NCBI GenBank assembly: GCA_963724945.1
Contig: CAVRWL010000003.1
Location: forward strand, 1,426,001-1,490,000
DNA: 64,000 nt
Direction of reading: 5' to 3'
Origin: Hyphomicrobium_A sp963724945
GTDB lineage: Bacteria > Pseudomonadota > Alphaproteobacteria > Rhizobiales > Hyphomicrobiaceae
Below, one piece after another: positions 1 through 8,261 of the stretch (position 1 is the stretch's first letter; the number at the start of each line of letters is the position of its first letter). A program made the position numbers and the translations under genes. The notes under the pieces are model-generated. The model ran no database searches, was not told the origin of the DNA, and worked only from the letters and a program-made list of their open reading frames with translations.

Positions 1-2
1 CC

Positions 3-719
3 AAGCTCCTGTTCCGCGATCTGCTGCCCTCGGAAGCGGTCGATCCGGCCCTGCGCGACCGCTTCCTTGCGATGAAGTCGGGCTCGGGCACCTTGCGCAT
101 GAACGTCGCGCTCGCCGAGCTTCCCGATTTTCCATGTCGGCCCGGGAAGGAGGCGCAGGACCACCACGGCGCCGGCATCATCATCGGTCCGACGCTTTCC
201 TATCTGGAGCGCGCCTACCACGACGCGCGCCTCGAGGGGTGGTCGCGGCAGCCCGTGATCGAGATGCTCATTCCTTCCACGCTCGATCCCTCGCTCGCGC
301 CGGCCGGGCGGCACGTGGCGAGCCTCTTCGTGCAGCACGTGGCCCCCCACCTTCCCGCCCCGCGCAGTTGGGAGGAGAAAGGCGAGAAGGAGGCATTCGC
401 CGACCTCGTGATCGATACCGTCACGCGCTATGCGCCGAACTTCAAAGCATCCGTGATCGCCCGCCAGATCCTGTCGCCGCTCGATCTGGAGCGCCGCTTC
501 GGCATGGTCGACGGCGATATCTTCCACGGCGCGCTGTCACTCGATCAGCTCTTCTCAATGAGGCCTCAGCTCGGTTATGCCAACTATCGCATGCCGGTGC
601 CCGGCCTGTACTTGTGCGGGTCGGGCGCCCATCCTGGCGGCGGCGTGACAGGGGCACCAGGGCACAACGCTGCACAAGAGATCATCCGCGATCTCAAGGG
701 CTGGCGGCGCTGGGCTTGA
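3..719 (+). CDS. FAD-dependent oxidoreductase, PYROXD2-like (C-terminal part)
   Basis: The reading frame is open to the left edge, so only the last ~238 residues are present; the ATG at 72 is internal. The sequence resembles the C-terminal half of the phytoene-desaturase/PYROXD2 branch of FAD-dependent amine-oxidase-like proteins: a GSGTLRMNVAL segment, a middle substrate-domain stretch, and the closing signature GLYLCGSGAHPGGGVTGAPG that in this family lines the FAD site. The physiological substrate of bacterial members is not established, so only an oxidoreductase role is claimed. The stop lies 11 bases before the next gene, so the two are probably co-transcribed. The Rossmann GxGxxG end is outside the window. 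Confidence 0.85.
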   Translation, partial: KLLFRDLLPSEAVDPALRDRFLAMKSGSGTLRMNVALAELPDFPCRPGKEAQDHHGAGIIIGPTLSYLERAYHDARLEGWSRQPVIEMLIPSTLDPSLAPAGRHVASLFVQHVAPHLPAPRSWEEKGEKEAFADLVIDTVTRYAPNFKASVIARQILSPLDLERRFGMVDGDIFHGALSLDQLFSMRPQLGYANYRMPVPGLYLCGSGAHPGGGVTGAPGHNAAQEIIRDLKGWRRWA

Positions 720-730
720 GGGCGAATGCG

Positions 731-1153
731 ATGCTGAAGGTGACCGAGAAGATCGCCATTCCCGAGCGCGAGCTCGAGGAGCGCTTTGTGCGTGCCTCCG
801 GCCCCGGCGGCCAGAACGTCAACAAGGTCTCGACCGCGGTGGAGCTGCGCTTCGACGCAGGGTCATCGCCGTCGCTCCCGGCCGATGTGCGCGTGCGCCT
901 AAGGCACATCGCCGGGCGCCGCTTGACGGACGAGGGCATCCTCGTCATCCGCGCCGAGCGTTTCCGCACGCAGGAGCGCAACCGCGAGGACGCGCGCGAG
1001 CGTCTCGCCGATCTCATCCGCCGCGCGGCAATCGTGCCCAAGCGGCGCATTGCAACGCGGCCGACGCGCGCCTCCAAGGAGCGCCGGCACGAGGCGAAGG
1101 CGAAGCGCGCCCGTGTCAAGCATCTGCGCTCGCGCCAGCCCGATCTCGACTGA
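731..1153 (+). CDS. arfB: Alternative ribosome-rescue peptidyl-tRNA hydrolase ArfB
   Basis: A 140-residue protein with the class-I release-factor catalytic loop SGPGGQNVNKV (GGQ at residues 26-28) followed by a long basic C-terminal tail (residues ~105-140, many Arg/Lys). This is the ArfB/YaeJ/ICT1 arrangement: the GGQ domain hydrolyses peptidyl-tRNA on stalled ribosomes and the basic tail inserts in the empty mRNA channel. It lacks the codon-recognition domains of RF1/RF2. The ATG at 731 is chosen because homologues start immediately before the first beta strand (LKVTEKIAIPE). Upstream extension of the same frame overlaps the previous gene and is a shadow. Length matches the family. Confidence 0.92.
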   Translation: MLKVTEKIAIPERELEERFVRASGPGGQNVNKVSTAVELRFDAGSSPSLPADVRVRLRHIAGRRLTDEGILVIRAERFRTQERNREDARERLADLIRRAAIVPKRRIATRPTRASKERRHEAKAKRARVKHLRSRQPDLD

Positions 1154-1194
1154 GACTTCTCGAGGGCGGCATAAAGGCCGTAGCGGGAGGAGCA

Positions 1195-1524
1195 ATGTCC
1201 TATCTCTACCTGGCAATCGCGATCGTGAGCGAGGTCGTGGGCACCGCGGCGCTGAAGGCGTCGGCCGAGTTCACGCGGCTTGTCCCCTCGCTCGTTGTGG
1301 TCGCCGGCTACGCGATCGCGTTCTATTTCCTGACGCTCACGTTGCGCACGATCCCCGTCGGGGTCGCCTATGCGCTTTGGTCGGGCTGCGGCGTCGTCCT
1401 CATCAGTCTCGCGTCCTGGATCCTCTTCAAGCAGACGCTCGACGCCCCGGCCATCATCGGCATCGGGCTGATCACCGCGGGGGTCGTCGTCATCAACGGG
1501 TTCTCGGGCAGCATCAACCCTTAG
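1195..1524 (+). CDS. SMR-family multidrug efflux protein (EmrE-like)
   Basis: A 109-residue, four-helix small multidrug resistance protein. The membrane-embedded acidic residue that couples proton and drug is Glu13 (IVSEVVGT), and the dimer-interface stretch YALWSGCGVVLIS matches the EmrE/QacE branch rather than the guanidinium exporter (Gdx/SugE) branch. It should act in the inner membrane as an antiparallel dimer exchanging protons for cationic lipophilic compounds. The start is preceded by GGGAGGAGC (SD). Its last four bases overlap the 3' end of the convergent patatin gene. Confidence 0.9.
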   Translation: MSYLYLAIAIVSEVVGTAALKASAEFTRLVPSLVVVAGYAIAFYFLTLTLRTIPVGVAYALWSGCGVVLISLASWILFKQTLDAPAIIGIGLITAGVVVINGFSGSINP

Positions 1525-3356
1525 AGGCGACAGCGACGCGCGGGCGGGCTCTCGGTGAAGAGCGGGTGTGCCGCGATCCGCAGCCGCGCAATCTCGTCCA
1601 CGCCCCACCGGTAGGCGCGCTCGAAGAGCTCGGTGTGCCGGTGCCAGTCGAGAATGCCCATATTCGCCGGGATCGGCGGCACCAGCAGCACGTCCTCGCC
1701 CTTGAGCTGCCTATTGAAGTCGTCCCGGTTCGCCATCAGCGAGCGCATCAGCACGGTCGTCAGCCCGGGCGCCTCGGGCAGGCGGCCGCGTGCGAACGGG
1801 TTGAGGCTCATGGCGATGAGCTCGGCGCGCGAGGGCAGCTTCTGGTAATCGACGTCGAAGCGCTGCAGCTCGGGGATGTGGAAGCTGACGGCGACGTTGG
1901 GGCCGCTTTTCAGCTGGTGCATCGTGCGCACCGGCAGGTTGTCCAAGAGGCAGCCGTCAACCAGCATCTCGCCGTCGCGCGTGTAGACCGGTGGCAGCAG
2001 CACGGGGATGGAGCCGGAAGCCCTGATAGCGTCGAACAGGTCGCCGCGGTCGTGCCGGTGTAGCTCGTAGCTCGACAGGTTGGTCGAGACGGCGAAATAG
2101 GGGATCCACAGGTCCTCGATATTGGTGCCGCCGAAATAGCGCGAGAGCTGCCTGTCGTAGTGGCTGTGATCGAGGAGGCTGTAGCGCGGCCAGGTGTAGC
2201 GCTGCATTGCCCGGTTGGTGACGAAGATGTCGTGGGTGCCGCGGTCGACGTCGTCGGGATGCTCGCCCATGGCGAACGCGCCCACCATCGCCGCGCCGGC
2301 CGAGGTCCCGCCCATGATGTCGAACTCGAGGCCCAACTCGATCAGCGCCTTGTAAAGGCCGACGTGGGCTGCGCACAGCGCGCCGCCGCCGCAGGCGACG
2401 AGGCCCAGGGCCGAGCCGTTGATGAAGCGGAACAACCGCTCCACATCCTCGCGCCGATCGAGCGCCACGTGGTGATGCATCGCGATCGCGCGCCAGCGCA
2501 ACCAGCGCGTGGTGCCGGTAATGGCGCCACGGGTCGGATGCAGCAGCACGAGGCGGCGCGCCTCGGCATTGACGAACGCGGCGGCTGCCTGCTCTAGGCG
2601 GTTGGGCTTGGCATTGCCGGCGTGCACGCCGACGCCCAGCACCAGGTCTGCGTGGCGGATCGCCTTCTGCGACCAGGGCGTCAGCTCCTCGTCGGCGATG
2701 AAGATCACGTAGTCGAACGTGCTTTCAAGCTCATTGAAGGCCTGCGTCGCCTCCGCGCTGTCGAGTGCTGCGCCCTTGGGCAGCATCTCGCCGACCTTCT
2801 CAGAATCGAGAACGAGCGTGCGGGTGGCCGCGGAGAACACTGTCGTCAGCGCGTCGATGAACTGGCGCGGCACGGGCTCGCTCCCGGCGCGGATGATCGC
2901 GATGGTGCGCGGGCGTGGGTCGGCCGCAACGTGCTCTGCGGCGGTGGTCATCGCGGCGAGGCGCTGGGAGAGCGTGCACGTGAGCGTGCGCCAGATGTCG
3001 GGGTGCTTGGCTGAGAGCTTGTCGAACTCGGGCCGGCCCAAACGCAATACGAGGCTGTCGCGCAAGGCGGTCACGGTCGCGGTGCGCACGCCGCCGGTGA
3101 GGAAGGCGATCTCGCCGATGGGCTGGTCGGGTCCGATCTCGCTGATGGGCTCGCGTCGCCCCTCGATCGTCACCGCGAAGCGACCGGTGAGGACGATGTA
3201 GAGCGCGTCGGCAGGGTCGCCTTGGCGCACCAGCACGTCGCCGCGCTTCAAGGCGTGCGTCTCGAGCTCGCCCGCAAGCGCCTCGCGCTCGGACGCATCG
3301 AAGTCCGCGAAGATACCGACGGCGGGCAGGCCGGGCTTGGGCTGAGGCGAGTGCAT
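1521..3356 (-). CDS. Cyclic-nucleotide-binding patatin-like phospholipase
   Basis: 611 residues. An N-terminal cNMP-binding domain (about 15-130; roll signature PIGEIAFLTGGVRTATVTA) is followed by a Rossmann-like linker region (about 150-270) and a patatin domain (about 315-500). The catalytic serine is in GGTSAGA near residue 351 and the dyad aspartate in VDGC near 467. The oxyanion-type glycine run is ACGGGALCAAH. This is the architecture of neuropathy-target-esterase-like lysophospholipases (YlbK/RssA/NTE), which deacylate membrane phospholipids. Ligand control by cAMP/cGMP is inferred only from the domain. It converges on the SMR pump gene with a 4-bp overlap. Confidence 0.88.
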   Translation of the reverse strand: MHSPQPKPGLPAVGIFADFDASEREALAGELETHALKRGDVLVRQGDPADALYIVLTGRFAVTIEGRREPISEIGPDQPIGEIAFLTGGVRTATVTALRDSLVLRLGRPEFDKLSAKHPDIWRTLTCTLSQRLAAMTTAAEHVAADPRPRTIAIIRAGSEPVPRQFIDALTTVFSAATRTLVLDSEKVGEMLPKGAALDSAEATQAFNELESTFDYVIFIADEELTPWSQKAIRHADLVLGVGVHAGNAKPNRLEQAAAAFVNAEARRLVLLHPTRGAITGTTRWLRWRAIAMHHHVALDRREDVERLFRFINGSALGLVACGGGALCAAHVGLYKALIELGLEFDIMGGTSAGAAMVGAFAMGEHPDDVDRGTHDIFVTNRAMQRYTWPRYSLLDHSHYDRQLSRYFGGTNIEDLWIPYFAVSTNLSSYELHRHDRGDLFDAIRASGSIPVLLPPVYTRDGEMLVDGCLLDNLPVRTMHQLKSGPNVAVSFHIPELQRFDVDYQKLPSRAELIAMSLNPFARGRLPEAPGLTTVLMRSLMANRDDFNRQLKGEDVLLVPPIPANMGILDWHRHTELFERAYRWGVDEIARLRIAAHPLFTESPPARRCRL

Positions 3357-3552
3357 GGGTGCGCGGCTCGGGGCAGCGGGATCCGTTCACAATAGGGCAA
3401 ACGGTAAGCTTAGACTCTGCCTTTACCGAGCTTTTCGCAACTTAGAGTAACCTTCGATGTCTGCCGGGGCGTCGCGCCCGCCGCAGACGCGGATTCACCT
3501 GCTTCCGATCACGCTCGTTTAATGCTGCTCACCAACGGATGGACGCCTGCGA

Positions 3553-3996
3553 TCAAGCGGCGAGCTGCTGGTCCGCATCGGCGGTGGCGGCCGCCTGGCG
3601 CGGTGCAAGCGCCACGACATTCTCAGTGAGCTCTGAGCGCAGCGACGTCACGAACTGCTGCGGGTTGAAGCCGCGGTTGGCGTTGAGGCGCAGCGCGGCC
3701 GCTATCGCAATCGCAGGCGCCATCAGAGCATAGCCGCGATCGAGGATCATGTCGTTCAGGCGGCGGGCGGAGAACACCTCGACCAGATGCCGGAAGCGGA
3801 CGAAGATTGCGAGGGCGCGTTGCGGCTCGCCGTGGAAGCGGCGCTTGAGCTCGGCCTGGACGGTGTCGAGGTCCGCATCGGCAAGCCCGCGCAGGAGCAC
3901 GAGGCCGCGGCCGTCGTCGATGAGCGCCTGCAGGGCAGCCGCGAGGTCGGCCGTCTCGACGGCCGGCACATCGGTGAGATCCCAGGTCATGGTCAT
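3553..3996 (-). CDS. Hypothetical protein downstream of cold-shock-like gene
   Basis: A 147-residue soluble protein that I do not recognise. It begins MTMTWDLTDVP, has an acidic helical N-terminal third (AADLAAALQALIDDGRGLVLLRGL), a basic centre and an Ala-rich tail. No catalytic motif or membrane segment is visible. The ATG at 3996 (or 3990) is preferred because the frame upstream merely shadows the cold-shock-like gene. It lies 23 bases downstream of that gene on the same strand, so the two probably form a transcription unit. Confidence 0.6.
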   Translation of the reverse strand: MTMTWDLTDVPAVETADLAAALQALIDDGRGLVLLRGLADADLDTVQAELKRRFHGEPQRALAIFVRFRHLVEVFSARRLNDMILDRGYALMAPAIAIAAALRLNANRGFNPQQFVTSLRSELTENVVALAPRQAAATADADQQLAA

Positions 3997-4019
3997 GGTC
4001 GTGTGTCCCCGTCGTTGCG

Positions 4020-4238
4020 TTAGGCGCCGGTGCCGCCGAAGGCGGTCCAGGGCGAGCCGGTCATGAGAATGATGTCCTTGGGGCGGCGCGCGGCCACGAC
4101 GAAGTCGACGTTGTGTCCGATGAGGTGGCCATTGAGGTTCAAGACCGCCGTCTTCGCGAAGCGGTACTTGGAGCCGTCCTCGGCCTCGATGACGCCGTAG
4201 CCGACCTCTTCGCTGAACTTGGTGATCTGGCCGTGCAT
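4020..4238 (-). CDS. Small cold-shock-domain-like protein
   Basis: 72 residues starting MHGQITKFSEEVGYGVIEAEDG, which follows the beta1-beta2 pattern of an OB-fold cold-shock domain. The aromatic RNP1 motif (KGFGFI) is degenerate (VGYGVI), and the RNP2 equivalent is KYRFAKT. Probably a small nucleic-acid-binding or structural OB protein rather than a classical CspA. The start is fixed by GGAGTGGAG upstream of ATG 4238. Longer readings start in low-quality coding sequence. First gene of a two-gene unit with 3553-3996. Confidence 0.65.
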   Translation of the reverse strand: MHGQITKFSEEVGYGVIEAEDGSKYRFAKTAVLNLNGHLIGHNVDFVVAARRPKDIILMTGSPWTAFGGTGA

Positions 4239-4588
4239 TGCTTTTCTCCACTCCACTCGTTGACGCCCCGGCCGTGGCCGGTTGTTGGAGGGACTTTCGC
4301 TAATCTCGGGCCCATGCGCTGTTCCGCGTGGCACAGGAACGGAAAGCCAAGATTTATCGGCGTAATCTCGCTTGCGCGCGCGCCTGCCGATCGCCCAACC
4401 GGGCCTGACAATGCTCGCGCAGGCGCCGTTTGCGGTGTAAGAGCAGCCTGAGGGGTTGTTCGATCGGGGGGCCCGGCTGAACTGCAGCCGCAATCGACAT
4501 TCAGTGTGGGTTCATGCCTGCAACGCTAGGGTTGGGGTCAAGCTGGTCGTGTTGGAGCGCTTGAGCTGCAAAACGTGAGGTACTGACA
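4239..4588. other. Non-coding gap between divergent genes
   Basis: 350 bases separating the cold-shock-like gene (minus) from the small secreted-protein gene (plus). I see no convincing ORF, hairpin or repeat. The gap must hold the promoters of both neighbours, but no clear -35/-10 pair could be picked out. A long 5' leader for the cold-shock-like gene is possible but not demonstrable. Confidence 0.4.
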
Positions 4589-4873
4589 ATGATGACGGTT
4601 CGGTTGCGTGCTGCCTTGAAGGGGCTGGTTGTGCTTGGCGCCCTGGCGCTGCAGCCGGCCGCGGCCTACGCCAACTGCGATTGGTACGTGAAAACCGCGC
4701 TCGAGCAGCAGCAGCGCAACTTGAAGATGAAGTGCGGCTTTACCGGCGCCGATTGGTCCGTCGACAAGAACGCGCATGCCACATGGTGCGCGAGCGTGGG
4801 GCCTGATGTCTCCCGCGCAACCGCGCAGAAGCGCGAGGCAGCGCTCGGCCAGTGCGCCGCGAAGGGCAAATAG
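4589..4873 (+). CDS. Small secreted cysteine-containing protein
   Basis: 94 residues. A Sec signal peptide (RLRAALKGLVVLGALALQPAAAYA) is cleaved before NCDWYVK, leaving a ~66-residue mature protein with four cysteines (NCDW, KCGF, WCAS, QCAA) that could form two disulfides in the periplasm. I do not recognise a characterised family. ATG 4589 or 4592 are both possible. A strong terminator follows immediately (4900-4928), so this is a monocistronic unit. Confidence 0.65.
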   Translation: MMTVRLRAALKGLVVLGALALQPAAAYANCDWYVKTALEQQQRNLKMKCGFTGADWSVDKNAHATWCASVGPDVSRATAQKREAALGQCAAKGK

Positions 4874-4899
4874 CCCGCGCTCGACCCTCGCAGCTATCA

Positions 4900-4940
4900 A
4901 GCCCCGGCAGCCCCGCGCTGTCGGGGCTCATTGTTTGTTG
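4900..4940 (+). terminator. Intrinsic terminator after small secreted protein
   Basis: AGCCCCGGCAG (4900-4910), 7-base loop, CTGTCGGGGCT (4918-4928): an 11-bp stem with one G-T pair, followed by a T-rich run ATTGTTTGTTG. It lies 27 bases after the stop of the 94-residue gene. Confidence 0.75.
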
Positions 4941-5049
4941 CGGCGCTTGCGCGCCAAACTAGACTTGATCGCCTGCAGCTCTCGCCCGATGCTGGGGTCT
5001 ACGGTTGCTCTCACGAGGCCAACTCCCCGAGATCATGTCTCCCTAAATC

Positions 5050-6060
5050 ATGGCGAACCCGATCCTCATCGAGCTTACCCGCGGTCCGCTCGTCGAGAGC
5101 TGGCATCGCGGCTCAGCCGTGGTCTCTGCTCCCTCCGGCACGCTCGCGCTGCAGCTCGGCGACATCGACCGCCCGGTCTATCCGCGCTCCGCCGTCAAGG
5201 CACTGCAGGCGCTGCCGCTGATTGAGAGCGGAGCGGCCGACCACTTCGGCTTCGGCGCAGCGGAGATCGCACTCGCGTGCGGCTCGCACGCCGGCAGCGA
5301 CCGTCACACGCAGCTTGCCGCGTCCATGCTGGAGCGGGCGGGCCTCACGCCCGACGCGCTCGGGTGCGGGGCGCACGCGCCGCTGGGGACGGCGGCCGCC
5401 AACGCGCTCATTGCCCGCGGGATCGCCCCGACGCAGCTTCACAACAACTGCTCGGGCAAGCACGCAGGCATGCTCGCGACCGCGGTGCATCTCGGTGAGC
5501 CGACCGCCAACTATTGGGAGCCTGGCCATCCCGTGCAGGCGCGCATCCACCGCGCGATGGTGGAGATGTCGGGCGTTCCCCTCGGCCTCGATGTCATGGG
5601 CATCGACGGCTGCTCGGTGCCCAACTGGGCGATGCCGCTCAGAGTGCTTGCGCGCCTCTTTGCCCGTCTCGTCACCGGCGAGGGTCTCGAGCCGCGGCGC
5701 CGCGAGGCTGCCGCGCGTCTGTTGAAGGCGTGCTGGGAGCAGCCGGAGCTGGTTGCCGGCAAGGGCCGCGCCGACACGGTCGTGATGCGCGCGCTCCCCG
5801 GCCAGGTCTTCATGAAGACCGGCGCCGAAGGCGTCTACTGCGGCGCATTTCCCGAGCTCGGGCTCGGCTTCGCGCTCAAGATCGACGACGGCACGAAACG
5901 CGCCGCCGCCGGCGCGGCGATGGCGCTCGTTGAGCGCTTCTACCCGGCCGCCACCGGGCTGATGCCGTACGGACCAATCAAGACCTGGCGCGGGGTCGAG
6001 GTCGGCGCCATTCGCTCGGCCGAGAGCTTCGAGACGGCGCTCGCCGGGATCAAGGTCTGA
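5050..6060 (+). CDS. L-asparaginase, Rhizobium etli type (AsnaseII family)
   Basis: 336 residues of the Asparaginase_II family (type 3, R. etli ReAV), unrelated to E. coli AnsA/AnsB. The Ser-Lys pair is SAVK (Ser47, Lys50), and the metal/nucleophile segment is NNCSGKHAGM near residue 135, where Cys and Lys are family hallmarks. The fold is serine-hydrolase/beta-lactamase-like. The enzyme hydrolyses L-asparagine to aspartate and ammonia in the cytoplasm. Start ATG 5050 gives the usual N-terminus (NPILIELTRGPLVES). It is convergent with the Tat protein gene, from which it is separated by 17 bases. Confidence 0.93.
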   Translation: MANPILIELTRGPLVESWHRGSAVVSAPSGTLALQLGDIDRPVYPRSAVKALQALPLIESGAADHFGFGAAEIALACGSHAGSDRHTQLAASMLERAGLTPDALGCGAHAPLGTAAANALIARGIAPTQLHNNCSGKHAGMLATAVHLGEPTANYWEPGHPVQARIHRAMVEMSGVPLGLDVMGIDGCSVPNWAMPLRVLARLFARLVTGEGLEPRRREAAARLLKACWEQPELVAGKGRADTVVMRALPGQVFMKTGAEGVYCGAFPELGLGFALKIDDGTKRAAAGAAMALVERFYPAATGLMPYGPIKTWRGVEVGAIRSAESFETALAGIKV

Positions 6061-6080
6061 GCATCAAAGTCTGAGCATCA
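6055..6080. repeat. 12-bp direct repeat across two convergent stop codons
   Basis: GTCTGAGCATCA occurs at 6055-6066 and again at 6069-6080, separated by AA. The first copy carries the asparaginase stop (TGA 6058-6060) and the second carries the stop of the convergent TIGR03808 gene. It looks like a small tandem duplication. Confidence 0.8.
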
Positions 6081-7466
6081 CACGGCGAGGTTGCCGGTGA
6101 TCGCCAGGCGCTCGTTCGTGCTCTCGGACTGCGCCAAGTCCGGGCCTTGGGGGCCGCCGGTCAGGTCCATGGCGCGGATCGCCCCTGCAACGGCGCCCGA
6201 GATCATGTTGCTGGCGAGCAGGCAGGCGCCCGCTTGCGGCGCCACGAGGATGCCGACGCGTGAAGCGCGGATCAGGTTGCCCGTGGCGACGACGTCGCGC
6301 ATGTAGAAGCCCGTGCCGATTACCATGCCGGCGGTGGCGGCGTTCTCGATGACGTTGCCGGTGACGCTTGCGTCCGCCTCGACCGTGATTCCTTCTCCGC
6401 GCTTGTCCTCCGGCTCCTGCTCGCGCCGAAAGAGGTTGCGCACGAGGTTGCCTTGTACGACTGCGAGGCGCCCGCCGCGATTGAAGTTCGTCACCGTAAT
6501 TCCGGTCGCCGCCGTATCGACGAGGTTGGAGGCGATGAGCGCGCCTTCGAAGCCGAACTCGGCGTAAAGCGCCACCTCGCCGAGGCGGGCGCAGCTGTTG
6601 GCGATCATCTGGATGTCGGAGGCGGCGTTGCCGCGAATCGCCGAATAGGCGCAGTCAGTGATGCGGTTGCCGGTGACGAGCACGCCGCCGGCACGAAAGA
6701 CGTTGATGCCGTTGCCGTTCTCTCCCGTTCCGCCGCTGTCGGCGCGAATGCGCATGACGCGGTTGTTGGCTATGACGCTGCCGTCCTCGCCGGCTTGCGA
6801 GCGCCAGACTTGGATGCCGTTGTTGGCGCAGTCGAGAACGGCGTTGTGCGCGATCTCCAACCCCGTCGCATCCAGGCTATGGATGCCGGCCTGCATCGCC
6901 GTCGTCACCGTGCAGTCGAGGATGCTGCCTGAGCATTGTTCGAGCGAGATGCCGTTGCCAGCGCTGCGGGTGACCGTCACGCCACGCAAGGCAATCCCGC
7001 GGCAGCGCTTGAGGGTCAGCAGTGCGTCGGCATCGAGTGCCGCGTAGGCGCCATCGAGAACGAGGCCCTCGAGCATGACGCCGTCGGCGTCCTCGCCCGC
7101 CAGGAAGGCGGAGCCGCCCGAAAATGTGAGCGTCGTCGCACCGGCGCTGCCGATGAGGCGCGTTCCTGAGTGCAGCTTGAGCGCGCTCGAGCGAAAGCGT
7201 CCTGGCGGCAGCGTCAGCGGCGCTCCGCGCTTGGCGGCCGCGTCGATCGCCGCCTGCAAGGCGCCCGCTTGGTCATGCGCGGCTCCGGACACGAGCCCGA
7301 GGTCGCGCCGTGCAGGAAGCTCGGCCGCGGCGAGGCGTGAAAACTCGGACCGGGGGCCGGCTCGGGCCGCGCTGGCGGTGAGGCCCACGCCCAATCCAGC
7401 TCCAAGCCCGGCTCCGAGGCCGGCTCCGAGCCCGGCGGTCAGCACGCTACGACGGTCGGGGGCCAT
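6078..7466 (-). CDS. TIGR03808-family Tat-translocated repeat protein
   Basis: 462 residues. The N-terminus has a twin-arginine signal (MAPDRRSVLTAG) whose hydrophobic core is an unusual repeat of Gly-Leu-Gly-Ala, ending ASAARAGP. The mature part is a right-handed parallel beta-helix of the pectate-lyase/NosD kind, with recurrent turns such as SAGNGISLEQC, NNGIQVWRS, ENGNGINVF and ATGITVTNF. This matches the uncharacterised TIGR03808 Tat family common in Rhizobiales. It is exported folded to the periplasm. The substrate is unknown, and a polysaccharide-binding or lyase role is only an inference from the fold. Confidence 0.88.
   Translation of the reverse strand: MAPDRRSVLTAGLGAGLGAGLGAGLGVGLTASAARAGPRSEFSRLAAAELPARRDLGLVSGAAHDQAGALQAAIDAAAKRGAPLTLPPGRFRSSALKLHSGTRLIGSAGATTLTFSGGSAFLAGEDADGVMLEGLVLDGAYAALDADALLTLKRCRGIALRGVTVTRSAGNGISLEQCSGSILDCTVTTAMQAGIHSLDATGLEIAHNAVLDCANNGIQVWRSQAGEDGSVIANNRVMRIRADSGGTGENGNGINVFRAGGVLVTGNRITDCAYSAIRGNAASDIQMIANSCARLGEVALYAEFGFEGALIASNLVDTAATGITVTNFNRGGRLAVVQGNLVRNLFRREQEPEDKRGEGITVEADASVTGNVIENAATAGMVIGTGFYMRDVVATGNLIRASRVGILVAPQAGACLLASNMISGAVAGAIRAMDLTGGPQGPDLAQSESTNERLAITGNLAV
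7391..7437 (-). repeat. 12-bp tandem repeats encoding GLGA in the Tat signal peptide
   Basis: About four imperfect 12-base units of the type CCGAGGCCGGCT encode the Gly-Leu-Gly-Ala repeats of the signal-peptide core. Because the unit is a multiple of three, slippage would lengthen or shorten the hydrophobic core without breaking the frame. Confidence 0.75.
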
Positions 7467-7558
7467 GATGCGTGGATTCCTTAAGGACGCGCCTTTGGTG
7501 CCGGCTGCAATAGCCTCCGGGTGAGGAAGGAGCTAAGCAAGTCTGAGGCCAGCGCCGG

Positions 7559-8230
7559 TTAACCGGTCTTTACCGGAGGCGCGAGCTCGGCGAGGTGGTC
7601 CAAGCAGGCGGCGATGATTTCCAGGCCGCCGGCGACCGCGCCGCGCCAATCGAGGGGACAATTGGGATGGCGCTCAAGGCCGCCGGGACCGTGGCCGATG
7701 AGGTCGGCCGGCAGATGGATGAAACCGATAAGGTGCGGCGCCGGCAGCTCGCGTGCCGAGGCAAGCGAATAGTAGAGCAGGGCATTGCACAGGTAGGTGC
7801 CGGCGTTGTCGGAGGTGGCGCAGGGATAGCCGAGCCCTAAGAGCCGCGCGGCGATCCGCTCGGCCGGCAGGGTCGCCGCCAGGAGCTCCGGGCCCTCCTC
7901 GATGACCTGCCCGCTGGCCGGCAGCTCGCCGGCCGCATCCTCCAGCGCTGTTTGCATGTTGCGGCTGACGAGCTCCAGGCGGAAGCCGCGGGCGTCTTGC
8001 GCGACGCCGAAATGCAGCATCAGCACGACGTTGCCGAGACCGATCAGCGTCTTGAGACGGGCAGGCGCGCTTCGCCATTCGGTCGGCAGGATCTCGCCCA
8101 CCACGTCATGGGTGGCAAACAACGTCTGCGCCGCCTTGGTAAGGCGCGGGATGAGCGTTGCGGTGGCATTGTCCGCGACGCCGGGAAAGGGGCCGAAGCC
8201 GGTGAGTACGATGGTGGGCAGCGTGGGCAT
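7559..8230 (-). CDS. pcp: Pyroglutamyl-peptidase I
   Basis: A peptidase family C15 enzyme of 223 residues that removes N-terminal pyroglutamate from peptides in the cytoplasm. The N-terminal signature LTGFGPFPGVADNAT is visible. The catalytic Cys lies in GTYLCNALLYY and the His in IGFIHLPAD. Start ATG 8230 (MPTLPTIVLTGFG) fits the family; an in-frame TTG at 8275 would overlap the meaB stop and adds 15 residues with no family support. It sits directly downstream of meaB and is probably co-transcribed. Confidence 0.88.
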   Translation of the reverse strand: MPTLPTIVLTGFGPFPGVADNATATLIPRLTKAAQTLFATHDVVGEILPTEWRSAPARLKTLIGLGNVVLMLHFGVAQDARGFRLELVSRNMQTALEDAAGELPASGQVIEEGPELLAATLPAERIAARLLGLGYPCATSDNAGTYLCNALLYYSLASARELPAPHLIGFIHLPADLIGHGPGGLERHPNCPLDWRGAVAGGLEIIAACLDHLAELAPPVKTG

Positions 8231-8261
8231 GCGCGCACGATAGGCTGCCTCGGCGATTTGC

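Noticed and set aside
134..1153. 339-codon reading suggesting a fused protein before ArfB
   Set aside because: The first two thirds are out of frame with the oxidoreductase. Family start and codon pattern favour ATG 731.
4310..4360. GGAAC at about 4339 as a sigma-EcfG promoter
   Set aside because: The sequence 16-17 bases downstream is CGGC, not CGTT. The same test failed for GGAAC at about 22690, 32289 and 54012.
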